Assembly: GCA_003991915.1 (NCBI GenBank)
Contig: RQTK01000048.1
Location: 469,898 to 533,897 of the forward strand
DNA length: 64,000 nt
Origin: Elysia chlorotica
Lineage: Eukaryota > Mollusca > Gastropoda > Plakobranchidae
Direction of reading: 5' to 3'
Shown here piece after piece: positions 1 through 11,804 of the stretch. How positions within the stretch are numbered: position 1 is the stretch's first letter; every line of letters starts with the position of its first letter. A program made the translations under genes and the position numbers. A model generated the notes under the pieces. That model worked only from the letters and a program-made list of their open reading frames with translations, was not told the origin of the DNA and did no database searches.

Positions 1-2658
1 AGAGGATGTACCCTAGATAGACTGAGCCCAAATTTGCTACAATGCCTGCGATCGTCTGTACCACAGCTGATGACGAGGATGAGCTCACAGCTGAAAGAAA
101 AAGAATTAAGTACAATAGATTTGATGCTGAACTATATTCAATTATGACCAGAAATTTGAAGCCAAGGTCTACAAAGACCGTTTATAATCACTGTCATTGC
201 TGCATTGTTACAAATTTTTTTTTTAAAAACAATTTTACTGTCGGATAAAAGTGACATTTACACAATAATCAATTTTCGCCAGCCTCACCCTTATAATATT
301 ATAAGAGGCCCATCAGCAGGTCTATGCCCCATTGTGATTGGCTGGGCACATCCCACTAGCCCATTTACTTAAGCCCAAACCTATTTACTTAGTGTTGCTC
401 CATACCAATCAATCATTTACAATCGGTGAAGGCGCACTAAAATGCACTCCTATACAGGGTTGCTTACATTAAACATTGACAGAAGTAACAAGCAATCTCG
501 CCCTTACCCAATGTCGCCATGAAGGTGTAAAATGCCATTCCATACACAGAGTTAGGTTGGTTCAGCAAGCTCGTCTTGGAAAAGATTTTCTCCACTAGTC
601 CAAAGCCTTTAGAGTACCTAAAAATCATGATAAATTTGTTATGAATAAAAATGTATGTCCTGATGCAAATAATTAGCCTCCAACATTGCAATTTTTTACT
701 AATATCTTTGTAAAAAAAAGTAACCTGCAGAATATAGGCACTCTTACAGTTTAATGACACAAACAATGTTTATAATCATGAATTCTAAAATATCAATTTA
801 GATCCATTTATAGTGGAAACCTCATTACATGTATTCGAATTGCTTAGGATTTGATATAAACTTCAAATTTTAAAGAGGATATGAATTACACAAGGGGACA
901 AATCTGAACCATAAAAGTGATAAAATTAGTTGACAGTTACTTACCTGTAATGAAAAACTACAATTATGGTAATTTCTTATTATTTTCAGAAAAGACAACT
1001 TTTCTTTCTTTACCTTCTCCCAACCCTATTTCTATGTCTTGAGCAGCAAAAAGCATTGAATTCAGCTTGACAGAAAGTACTTTTGTATTGCCTATAGGTG
1101 GTGTGAGCTTTGAATTTTAAAAGAGAATCAAACCAGAACCAGTCTCATTTTAATAGAGCCACAGAGAAAACAATTAACCTATTCTCTCGCATAATTTGGA
1201 TATTTTTAAAAGAAATTCGAATAATCAGACTTCATTATTTTGTGAGGTTTCCACTGTAATTTTTAATAGGTGGATGTGTGATTTTTAACACTTCAATCAT
1301 TATAATCCTTACAAAAATATAATAGAATCAGGGACTTGTATATGATCTATAATAACTGAAATTTACCAGATCTAAAGAAAAGTGCAAGTGTAACATGCAT
1401 TAGTAAAAAAATAAACTCATTTTGTTTAAAATTTGGCCCTATTGAGAAAAATGTCATCATAATCTAGATCTACAGTAAAAACCAAAGAATCTAGGTGAGT
1501 GTTTAAACGATATGTATTATTATTTCTCCGCCAAAATAATCAAAATTGAGATCTAGTTTTGAATTCCATTCTTGCTCCTGAATAATTTATATCTACGTAC
1601 AACATCATACAGAGTAGCTTACAACTACGAATACAGAAGAACTAAAATACAATGTGGGATTTTTGTGCGTAGATAGGAAAGAAGAGGTAAAGCCATGAAT
1701 AGTTGTAGGAGGAAGCTGGTACAGCTATATTGTGGAGGGGCCCCAAGACCAACGTCTGACAATTTTGTATGTGCTTTCAATGTAAGTCTATCATACTACA
1801 GAGCCACACATGGCTTCAACGAACTATTGAAAACAAACGAGCTAATTTGCAGACCCCAGCATAACAGGTGCCCAGTATTGTTGGGTGACTTGTGGACGAC
1901 CTTGAGACGTCATCTTGTGGCATCTACTCTCTCTGACTTGACCAATAGGCAATAAACTATCCCCCATTTATTGATCCTGGTACACATGTACATGTACTTT
2001 TATGCACTCACTTGGTGTCCAATCCCTAAAAACTTCTTAATTCTTCTGAAGTTCTGGACATCTAACTAAAGCAAACTTGCAGTGCTATAACAGTAGGCCT
2101 ATACTAGGCCGAAACCCAAAAATATACATGAATTGCAACTTCGGTAGCTTCTTATGTATTCTTCATAAGATATGCCCTTTTGACTCTTAAAGCCATATCG
2201 TTATTCTTTGTCCCTGTTTTCACACCATTGCTGGAACGAACACCCCACGATGCACTGCAAACATCACAGCCTCACATCAATATAATATATATCACAATCT
2301 GCCATAGTCGCCAGCCCAGCGCTCATGATAAACTTTTCGGCTAACCACCACACACACACACAGACACAGGAGCAGAATTAATAGTGCTGTAAGCTAGATT
2401 AGATATAGATCTAGATATCTAGAATCAGCTTTGATGGAAAAAAAATTATTTATATAAAAAAAATGCAAACCTTGAAGTTAAAACTCTTGAACATGTAATG
2501 TAGCTATTGATGTCACACAGTGCAACATAGTTTGGATTCTTTTCTTTCAATATTTCGATGTACATAGCAAAAACAGAAATGCACATGCCTAACAAGCATA
2601 AAAATAAGGTAGCATTTCTAACAGCACGCGATGCCGGGACTGTTGTGGAGGACGCCAT
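1..2658 (-). CDS. VKORC1: Vitamin K epoxide reductase complex subunit 1 (VKORC1-type), 3'-partial
   Basis: Coding exons on the minus strand: 2658-2471, 617-508 and 90-1, the last cut by the window edge. Phases agree (188, 110 and at least 90 nt). About 129 residues are visible. VKORC1 is an ER membrane enzyme that reduces vitamin K epoxide, supplying cofactor for gamma-carboxylation. Seen: a hydrophobic first helix (about residues 16-36), then the ER-loop cysteines C48 and C56 in [14 protein letters not shown], matching human C43/C51. Exon 2 carries [10 protein letters not shown] and [10 protein letters not shown], close to the human GFGLVE and ILNQSNSIFG. Exon 3 ends in [11 protein letters not shown], like human LAGSVYLAWIL. 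The catalytic CxxC lies in the missing part. Exon 2 is 110 nt, which I recall as the human length. The VKORC1L1 paralogue cannot be excluded. A pogo-like MITE and a SINE fragment sit in intron 1 (618-2470). Confidence 0.93.
809..1258. mobile_element. pogo/Tc1-like MITE, copy 1 (in VKORC1 intron 1)
   Basis: About 450 bp bounded by inverted ends: TAGTGGAAACCTCA on the left and TGAGGTTTCCACTGTA on the right, with TA at both outer edges. The interior shares several blocks (for example around TTGACAGAAAGTACTTTTGT) with 19417-19846, which has the same ends. TA targets and CAGTGGAA-type ends are typical of pogo/Tc1-mariner MITEs; the family assignment is inference. No coding capacity. Confidence 0.65.
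1720..1771 (-). mobile_element. SINE 3' fragment, minus orientation
   Basis: The reverse complement reads AATTGTCAGACGTTGGTCTT, then GGGGCCCCTCCACAATATAGC. This matches the middle of the SINE family seen at 36331-36500 and 51252-51454. It accounts for most of the short open frame here. Confidence 0.6.
1885..1922 (+). repeat. Short dispersed repeat shared with 5715-5752
   Basis: The core CTTGAGACGTCATCTTGT and the preceding GGGTGAC occur here and at about 5715-5752 in the same orientation. It is too short to assign to a family. The left copy lies just downstream of a SINE fragment. Confidence 0.4.
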
Positions 2659-2745
2659 AGTTGTTTACATTTCAGAGCGAAATAAAGCAAGAAACCTTCA
2701 AAACAGAAAGGAGAAAGGAAGTGGCTCGTTGTACGTTTTCATTAG

Positions 2746-2773
2746 TCTGATGAAGCCATTAAAGGCGAAACGT
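2746..2773 (+). ncRNA. Hammerhead-ribozyme-like / Penelope-type motif
   Basis: CTGATGA (2746-2752) is followed by A, then GCC-loop-GGC (a possible stem II), then GAAACGTC (2766-2773). This is the order of a hammerhead core ending in a GUC cleavage triplet. Penelope-like retroelements are known to carry hammerheads with a minimal stem III. Against activity: there is an extra unpaired A before stem II, and the flanks do not form a clear stem I. It may be a decayed copy. It lies about 90 bp upstream of the VKORC1 start codon. Confidence 0.3.
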
Positions 2774-3379
2774 CTACATGTATTTTTCTAACTCTAGTTG
2801 TGTTTGATTTATTGTGTCCCTCAGTTGCTAAGTTGTGCGTATTCCTCTCTTTATTTTTACGTTTTCACTAGATCTATATAATTATTATTGTGTAATGGGC
2901 CAAAGAATTTGATTTGAACAAAAACACTGGTAGCAAAATTTGGACAGAAATACCTATAACAATGAAGAGGCAGAAGCAATATTATATGAGGTGTATAGAC
3001 ACTCTCTACGTTTACAAGAATTAAAAGAGAAGCAGGTTAAAAGAGAAAGGGGGGGTATGGTTAGACTTATGATGTTATGTTCTTAGAGTGCGATAATTTT
3101 AGCACATTTCGATCTTTCAGTATGTTTTTACCATCGGGTTCAGGTTTTTTAAACAGCGTAATCATTTAAAATGACTCAAGTAAAAAAGGAGGTTGATTCC
3201 CATTCATTAATATCATTACTTAAATGTGCTAGTTAAATTGATACCAGCCATGTCTTTTACTTAATCAATCATTAATTCAATAAAATTCTTACAGTACCAA
3301 TGTCACCTTCTTTAGGTTTTCTAATTTGACCATTTAATTCTTTACCCTACCTTTAAATACACTCTCTCTAGGCCTATAT

Positions 3380-3524
<145 letters not shown>

Positions 3525-4076
3525 AATGTTATCGCCAAAACACATATTTTTCAACAATATACACGCACTAGCCGCATTCATAGTATTCCACTCCAGTGGC
3601 CTCAGATTTCACGCCATAGTTGACAGAAGTTATGTCTCTCAAGTCGGATTGTTTTCTACTAGCTATATTATAGTGTTGTTGTTGTTTTATTAGCTTTTTG
3701 TTTGGGTTGTAAAAGTTCAATCTGAAGCTACCCCATTGACTTTGGTGAACATGTATACTTAAAGTATTGTTGCTGTTTTATTTTTACGAAAGAAAGATTC
3801 TGAAACCCGAAGATCATTTTTAATGGATTTTAAATAACTGATAGTGATACCAGATCGAGATCCAGGATATCGGCTGGGGTAGGCTAACTATGAGCTCACT
3901 TATTTGAAATTCGATGAAGAGTTTAAAAAAATTTAAATCGACTTTTGTGGGGGTGGATCTACGGGACCTAGCGCAGAGGCTTTCATCGCAATGCCCTTCC
4001 TTTAGTGGCAGTGGAGCGACAACTTTTGGGAGGAAATAAAGATACCTCGCAGTTACTGCCTTGGGATAGGGTCGTA

Positions 4077-4168
4077 AGTACAGCGTTGTGATAAGCTTAC
4101 GACTTATCTTAAGATAGAGAATAACAAGCCTTGCGGCGAGTTGTAAGTTTCTACGACCTTATACTTAC
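4077..4168. repeat. Small palindromic repeat, copy 1
   Basis: Left half TAAGTACAGCGTTGTGATAA and right half GAGTTGTAAGTTTCTACG are imperfect inverted repeats. The same arrangement, with AAGTACAACGTCGCAG and GAGTTGTAAGTTCATTGC, occurs at 16401-16494. It could be a very short foldback MITE; no family recognised. Confidence 0.45.
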
Positions 4169-4560
4169 GTCACTAGGCAGTGCCTATTCTATGGTCAGAA
4201 AAGCATTTTTTTCCGGATGTAGGACAATCCTAGTCACTGCCGCGTCGAATCAAAGAAGAAGCAATGAAAGAGAACTCTTGAGCATATTCGTGACTTCCTG
4301 CCGATGCCATCTCATCATAACTTTGTAAACAAATAGCCTAAATAACAGATTAGACAGGTCTGGAAACTATAACCTACATAAACCCGAAGTCATAAATGGT
4401 CGCCTTAAAGTCTCAAAATTAGATATTTTTTATTTATTTACTGCCATATCATTTAAGAAAAACAGGTAACTTTAAATCATGTATAGAATTAAGATCAAGA
4501 TCTAGATCTAGTCTAGACTAGAGTTAAAAAGTTCTAAGACAAAGGAAAGGGAACTTGGGC

Positions 4561-5043
4561 ACTCCTTGAGTTTTGTGGTCCCTAGCCTGTGGGCTATCAA
4601 ATGGGTGGTGGATGGAATTTTATCGGCAGAAGGGTGGGATGAGATTACATTGGAGTGAGCCAACCCGTGGAGAGAGAGAGACGGATAGACAGACTGAGAT
4701 AAAGAGTTGAGTTGGTTGCTTAACATCAATTTTAAGTGCTTGCGTGTGTTCTTCCCCGCCCGCATTTTACCCATGTTTAAATAAACAATTGGAGACAATC
4801 GAATCGTATCCTGTGTTTTTTAATAAAACAAATCATGCCAATACAATTTATTAAAAAAAATAACAAAAAGACAGGGATGAGGGATTACAGCTGGCATGTG
4901 TTTTATTTAATTTAAAAAAAAATAATAACAACAAAAAGACAGGAAGTACAGCTGGTAGGTATTTTATTCAATTTAAATAGTCAAATTCAGCCCACCCGCC
5001 TAATTGATTGCCCACAGGCTAGGGACCACAAAACTCAAGGAGG
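4561..5043. mobile_element. TIR-bounded MITE, copy 1
   Basis: The left end runs from ACTCCTTGAGTTTTGTGG through TCCCTAGCCTGTGGGC. The right end is its inverted copy (GCCCACAGGCTAGGGACCAC, then AAAACTCAAGGAG), giving a TIR of about 43 bp. The same ends bound 61831-62364. The interior has an AG-rich patch and two tandem copies of a block containing AAAAAGACAGG and TACAGCTGG. There is no transposase, so it is non-autonomous. A target-site duplication could not be fixed. Confidence 0.75.
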
Positions 5044-5714
5044 GCCTTTAGAACTTAGGCAGGGACAAACTTAGCCTAATAATATAAATCCTCTCAAACC
5101 AATAGGCCTAGGCCACACTCCTCCCTCTTTGTTGTTAGTATAATTCACCTTGCTGCCTCGCAGACGTTAAAAAAATCCCTATCTTTACTACTTGTCTCCT
5201 GTATAAAGCTTGTGGTCGATATTGTGGCTGGGATAATCACGGGAGTGAACTTGTAGATCTACCCAATGAAGCCAACTGGTGCTTATACTCAAAGCTGAAT
5301 ACATGCAGTACCTTTCACAGTATCATTCGCAATCTGAAATTTCGCTTGACTAGAATACAAATTACCAGCAAGTCAATAACCTGTCCATATTCTAAGCTGT
5401 TCTCCTTTCTTGTCAATTCAAAGTCTAATCTTCTTCCCTTTATCCTTTCTAAAGCCTTTTCCTTCAATATCTGCCTTTTCCTTCTTTGACAAATTTTTTT
5501 ATTTTCCCTACTGTTTTACACCTTGTATTTACAAAGTCGCCAATAAAATAGTGTTTGTAGATATTTCCAATTATGACAAGTTGCTCTTCAATATTCCTTT
5601 TCTTGGCCTGCTGCTTGCCTCTTTACTCTGTTTATGATTTTAACCCTGACTCTGCGGGGCGCTGACATTAAGGGGTAGCTCTCCGACCTCAGCTCAGCGG
5701 AGTGCTCACTATTA

Positions 5715-5752
5715 GTGGGTGACGTGAGGATGATCTTGAGACGTCATCTTGT
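5715..5752 (+). repeat. Short dispersed repeat shared with 1885-1922
   Basis: Carries GTGGGTGACGTGAGGATGAT followed by CTTGAGACGTCATCTTGT, matching the copy at 1885-1922. Confidence 0.4.
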
Positions 5753-5946
5753 CACAGATATAATTATAAAACAATTAGAAAACTGAAAATAAAATAAAAA
5801 TAAGTTTTAAAATTATAATTCATGTTTTTCTTCTTAATAATAAACAGAAATGTGAGGTCTTTCAATTGGAAATAGCATAAGTCAGCAGACGTGAGTACCC
5901 TCTGAAGTTTCCAGATTACCTTTTTCATTGACAATTTTGTTGAAGG

Positions 5947-8900
5947 ATGTCATCACCACCGCCTGACCAAGGACTTCCGTCATCATCATCACAGCCAGGG
6001 GAGTCTCTGAGGTGGAGCCTGCAGAATTTTCCTGTGCCACTTCAGTTACAGGTCTGTTATTGTCATTGTTTTATGTTTCTAAGCATTATTCCTTATCATA
6101 CAATGTTTTTTTTTGCATTCTTGTTGGTATGCTGTAGATCTCTGTTGGCCCTAGTTTTCAAACAGTTAATTGGACATGTATTTAATTCAAAAAATGTTAA
6201 AGGAGGAAAAAATACCAACAAATTTTAAAGAAAATTTTCAATACAAAGTTTTATAATTTAATTTTTTTTTAAATGATCAAAAAAAAAAGAGAAGAAATGC
6301 ATGTGTTCATTAATGAACCTGACATGGACTAATCTTAATCATGTAAGAGTTGTCTTCACAGAGGGCTCTCAGATCAGGTGGTTTGCTTCCATCTGTTATT
6401 TTTTGATTGTTTCATGCTGCTTGTACTTGTAGCAAATGATAATGAATATGACTATTATATGTCTCTGTTATATGCAATTTTTATGTCTTTCCAAGTCGTT
6501 GTGTATATTTATTTTCAGCCAATAGGTTCTGTGTCCTTAAGCTTGTTATTTTTATATACCCCTTTAGGAATTAATTATATCATCTTGTCTGTATATTTTT
6601 GTAGGCTCGGATTCCCAGGTCTCCATTGTCAGTTGCCCAGGAGCTCTTGCCTAACTTCCCGTCCCAAATGGCGCACAGCCAGCACCATCGCTTTGTCGGC
6701 AACATGAACATGCCAAACGACGATGAATACATCGACTTCCAGCAAGATCAGCATCAAACTCCACACCAGTTCCAGATGAGTCTGCAGCAGCACATACAAC
6801 AGCAGCTACAGCAGCAGTTCCAGAGGCAGCTCCAGCTCAACCTGCAGGGAGGCGACTCTGGCCAGGATGGGCCGATCGTTTTACCTGAGCCCCCAGACAC
6901 TGTGGTGGATATGGATGAGGGTGGTGCAGACACTGGTTCTGACGGACTCGATAGAATCCGCCGAACTAGCAGCGGTGGAATCCGGCTGGGCAGTGCCCTG
7001 AGTGGGATTTCATCGACGACCTCCAGGGGTCTTCTCGAGACTCTGCTGCGAAGTGCCCAGGTCGCAACCGCCTCGTCTTCATCCTCCCCCCATCATCACA
7101 ACAGTAACAATAACAGCAGTGGTGCCACCAGTCGATCTGCAGACGGTTCTAGTATATCTCGTGGTGGGAATAGCAGCGCTGAAGGTGGGACTTCCATGTC
7201 TGGGTTAGGGAGGGGAAGTGGCATCTCCGGTAACAATGGACCTTCCCCACTATCCCTAGGACATACTCATCACCACCACCACCATCATCATCAGTACCAT
7301 GGGGCGGGGGGTGAGGGTGACGGATCCGGACCCAGCGTCGGCCCAAGCGGCTCGGAGCTTCCGCCCCAACAAAGCAACCGTACTGGTGGTGCCACTGGCC
7401 CGGGGCCACAACAGCCAGCGGAGCTGACCCTGCTCTACAAGTGGGCTACGGAGTCGGGGATATTCATCCTGCTTCTGCTCTTACATTTCCTCTACGATCA
7501 TCGATTAGGTAGGTCCAGTTTTCATCATCATTAGTATTGCCTTTCTCACCTGCTCTTAGGCCTCCAACAAACCCTGTCCGTGCTTCATTATCCTAGGGCT
7601 ATTTTTTACTTCAGGCCTTGTCTTTCCACTGGCAGGTTTGCTCGAAATCACACTGTTCTGAATACATGCAAAGTAGGCTACTTAAACACCAATTCCCCTT
7701 ATCCGATCTGCTCCTCTTACTATTCACCTGTGAACACTGATAGGATAGATCCAGGTTTGCTCCGAACCAAAAACATTGTGTATTTTTAAAGTATGCTAAC
7801 ATTGCACAAAATCCAATCTATTTTAACATTTCCTTTACGGACCTTATGTCCAGCACCCTATTTTAATCAAGCTTATTGTTGTTTATTAATTAATATTGTT
7901 TTTTGTTTTGTTTTTTTCGTCTTCTTGTTTTTTTACCGTTGGAGAACTCCAGTTTCATTGTCAATATCAGCCATTTTGTAATTTCTTTCATTCTTCTGAA
8001 AACAAATAAGGGATTTAATCATGTCAAGGGTTGTGCAATCAAAATAAGAAAAATTAAGAAAGATGTAATCACTTTGCCCAGCTACAAAGTTTTTCAACCA
8101 GGGAACCATCGTATATACGGAAATCGGTTTCCCTGTGCAGTGGGCACTATCGGTTCAAATAGCAGAATTCGAATGCTGTCTCAATGAATTCAGCTACATT
8201 TAAGTTTATATGCCTCTGTATGTGGAGAAGGTATTTTCTTTTAACCGCTCATGCTTTGCTTGACTGTGGTGTTTGATCTCTTGATAGCTCTGTCTGTCGA
8301 AGGTTTGGTTTCTAAGCATATGATGCAACACTTTGCAGCTGTCCCATAGTGGACACAGCTCTCTGATGTAGGATTCTTCTGAAACCTATGGGGTGTAAGC
8401 CGTATTAATTATTATTGACGTTGGGTCTGTAGGGGTGCACAGATAGCTCAGTTTTCACATCTCCGGACTGAAATGCAGGTTGCCCAACTCTCCTACTTGT
8501 TTGTGTCAGTATAATTAATAATGTGATCGGCTGAGACAAAAATCTTGGTACCTAAACTCTGTCTCTGTGTGGCCGCATGTACAATTAATGTTCGGACCCA
8601 GTCTGCGATATATCCCAGCTGCGGACATTGGGAGTTGAGAAGCCTACCTCTCCTTTTACTTTTCTATTCAATTTTCATTGTCCTGTGTTTGATTGTTTTG
8701 CCAGGCCTGCTGGTGTTCCTGTGTCTGGGTGGGACGTTCTACTACACCAATATGAGACTGGTCCATGCCATCCACCAGTCAGCTGTCAGGGTAAGGAAAA
8801 AGACAGCCCAGATTTAGCACAAATTTCTGGTAGTAATTTCAGTACTTTATTAGAAAAAGAGGAGTAAAAACTAATGCATTTCGGAGATATAAGCTTTTGG

Positions 8901-11759
8901 GTTTATTTAGCTTATCATGTTGAAGTGATGGTTGATTTTGATAGATCTTGTAAAATGGGGATTGGCATAAATTTCATGAGTTTATCATCATTGTGATAAG
9001 CAATCTTTAACAGTAAATTTAAGTCAAAGTCATGCTGAGTACCTAATAAAAAAGCCTTATTCTACCCAGTGCTACATTTTCATGCAGGCGTATGAATACC
9101 TACCCATTAAGCAATAAATTGAAGTATATATAAGGCAAGAACGAATCTTAATTATCTGGAATAGATGTGTAGCTGCAAATCTATATTTACACATCAACTG
9201 ACTACACTTGTTTAAATAATACACAGTAGCTCATTTTACCCAAGGATTTAGGTGAGTTGTTTTTGTTCTTGTGTGTGTTTGTGCCTAGAGTGTCTCAGAG
9301 TACGAAGCAAGTTTATAGAGACTGCGTGGTGCTATATTTTATCTTTTTTTTTATTTCCACAGGAGCATAGCAGGTCTTGGTTTGGCTTTCTAAATCTTCT
9401 CTGGCTGTGCGGGTTCCTCATGCTAAATATCATCATCCTTTATTACGCTTTTAGTGATCAAAAACTGTGGAGAATGTGAGTAAATTTGTCTTACCTAAAT
9501 TCTAGTCAATTTTTGTGTCTTCTTATTTAAAGTCTTTAACCTCTTAGTAAATAAATCCATCGGTTCTTCTAGGAGTAACACTATGTTATTGATAGATCAC
9601 CTTAGCACTAGTGATCATGGTTTCAGTCATAACCTTTATTTGATGTTGTGTCTCTCTTTTTTTCGGCTCTTTCCAGTTACTATGTCCAACTGATTGAAAA
9701 CATGCAATTTCTCTTCATTTTGTTTGCGAAATTTTAAACTTTAACTTTATAACTTTCTTGCGCAATTTTAACTAGCAATGTCTTTTCTCTCCCCCTTCCA
9801 ACGACAGCTTATTTTTCCAGATGGCATCGGTGGAGGACATCTCTGTTTGGACGTTGCTGTGGTGTGTCGTCATGACGGATTACATCATAAAGTTCCTCAC
9901 AGTCATCTCCAAATCACTGCTGGCAATGCTGCAGCCGCTCTGCAAAAATTATAGACGCAGGGTAGGTGTGAATATTACAGGTACAAAGTAATTGTAGAAA
10001 TACATGTGCTGAGTAAGTGTAAAAGTTAGAGGTGCAAGATGATTATAAAATTACAGGCACAGAGTAAGTGAAAAAGTTTATGCAGAGTAAGTGTAAAATG
10101 TACAAAAGCGTAGTAAGTGTAAACAAATTACAGGTGCAGAGTGTTTTCAGAAACATTGAATATGTGATACTTTTGTTTACCTCTGCCTATGTCACCTCAA
10201 GGGCACCATCTATTCTCACTATATGAGTTTTTCTCTTATGCTCACAGCAAAAAAGGATATGTTCAACAGTGTGTGCATACAGCCTCATATATTTTAAAAT
10301 GTAAAAGAAAAAAAAAATTGTATAATGGATCTATACTGATATTTTTTTGGACACCAGATTTCAACTATTTTATGGCAGTGTGTATTCGGTATTAATAAAT
10401 GTGGGTGTTAAACCTTGTTGTGGACACATGGACTGGTTTGGTATCTGTAGTATGAACTGCGTTAAATTTTTTTATTTACACTGGATTTTTGGTTGTTTTT
10501 TTTTTCTTTTCTCAGGGCAAATATTATCTCTTGATAGAAAGCATATCACAGCTGTATCGTCAAGTAGTAACCATTGTGCCATGGCTGTATTACCTCAACG
10601 ACAGCACACGGACCAGTGTGTGGTTTGCCTTCATCACAGAAGCTGTATACCTGGGCTTTAAGGTAAATATCCTAATGTCGCAGTACTAGAACAAGGTTTT
10701 CAAGAGCATGTCCTTCATGAATTACGATTTACAGTTTAATATAATCTTATTAAGATATGACAAACACAAATGTTGGACAAAAATAAAATCACTGTCAAAG
10801 TTCTGATCATATATGTCTGTCATTTTACGGATCGTAAGCAAAGACGTCAAAGATGGTGACTTTGCAGCTTCCCTTTGATGGGAATGTTGATTTTTAGAGA
10901 GTCTGGTCGGCATCTTGATTGAGTTAACCACTTGAGTGCGTAGGGATCAAATTCTATCCCTATTTTGGAGGCAATTATTCAAATGTATATGTCCATTAAA
11001 GTGAATACAAATTCATCGACAGTTATGCTCTATGGGTACATTTCTAAAAATATACATGAGCTCTCAAGTGGTTATGCTATGGTGCTGTGACTTCAAGATA
11101 ATATGTTAAAGTGAGGATGCACATTTTCTCTTCAGGTGGGGGATAGAGAGATAATACCCTCAGGGCGGGACTGAATCTTGGGGCGACATGAAACAATTTT
11201 ATGATAATCATAGAATATAAAGAAAGAATTAACAACAGCTTTAATTACTTTTGACTTAAATAGAAACTTTGGACATCAGAATAAGAATCAGAAGTAATAA
11301 ACATGTTCTTCTGTAAGATTTAGGTTTATCAAGATGTGTCACAAATAAAAATCCGGTATCCCTTGAATAATGTAATTTGACTAGGTACACTCTCTTCAAG
11401 TTTGTTTTAATAGTTAAGCATTTGATAACAAGGTCATGAATGTGCTGATACAATCTATGCCTGGTGTGGATTGTTAAAAAGACATTTATCCTGATTTTGA
11501 TGACACTGATGTAAAAGCAACTTTTAAAAAGCTGTTAAAAAGGCATTTGTTTGATTGCCTAGCTTTATTATATATGCAAATCATGTTCCTGTATGAATGA
11601 ATCCTTTGTGTTTTGTAATAATATTACATGTACTATATCTATCTTCTATGTCATATTCTCTTTTGAATTAGAATTCTATGTGCAAAAAGACCATGAGCTA
11701 GGTTTTTTTTATATGGCGCTCTATAAATAAACTGCATTATTATTAGCATTATTATTATA

Positions 11760-11804
<45 letters not shown>

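Noticed and set aside
42..248. Plus-strand open frame of 68 codons at the left edge
   Set aside because: The opposite strand carries VKORC1 exon 3 (1-90), with a matching splice phase and conserved residues. The plus frame is a shadow.
2558..2791. Plus-strand open frame of 77 codons
   Set aside because: It overlaps VKORC1 exon 1 on the minus strand and then runs into the hammerhead-like motif. No independent support.
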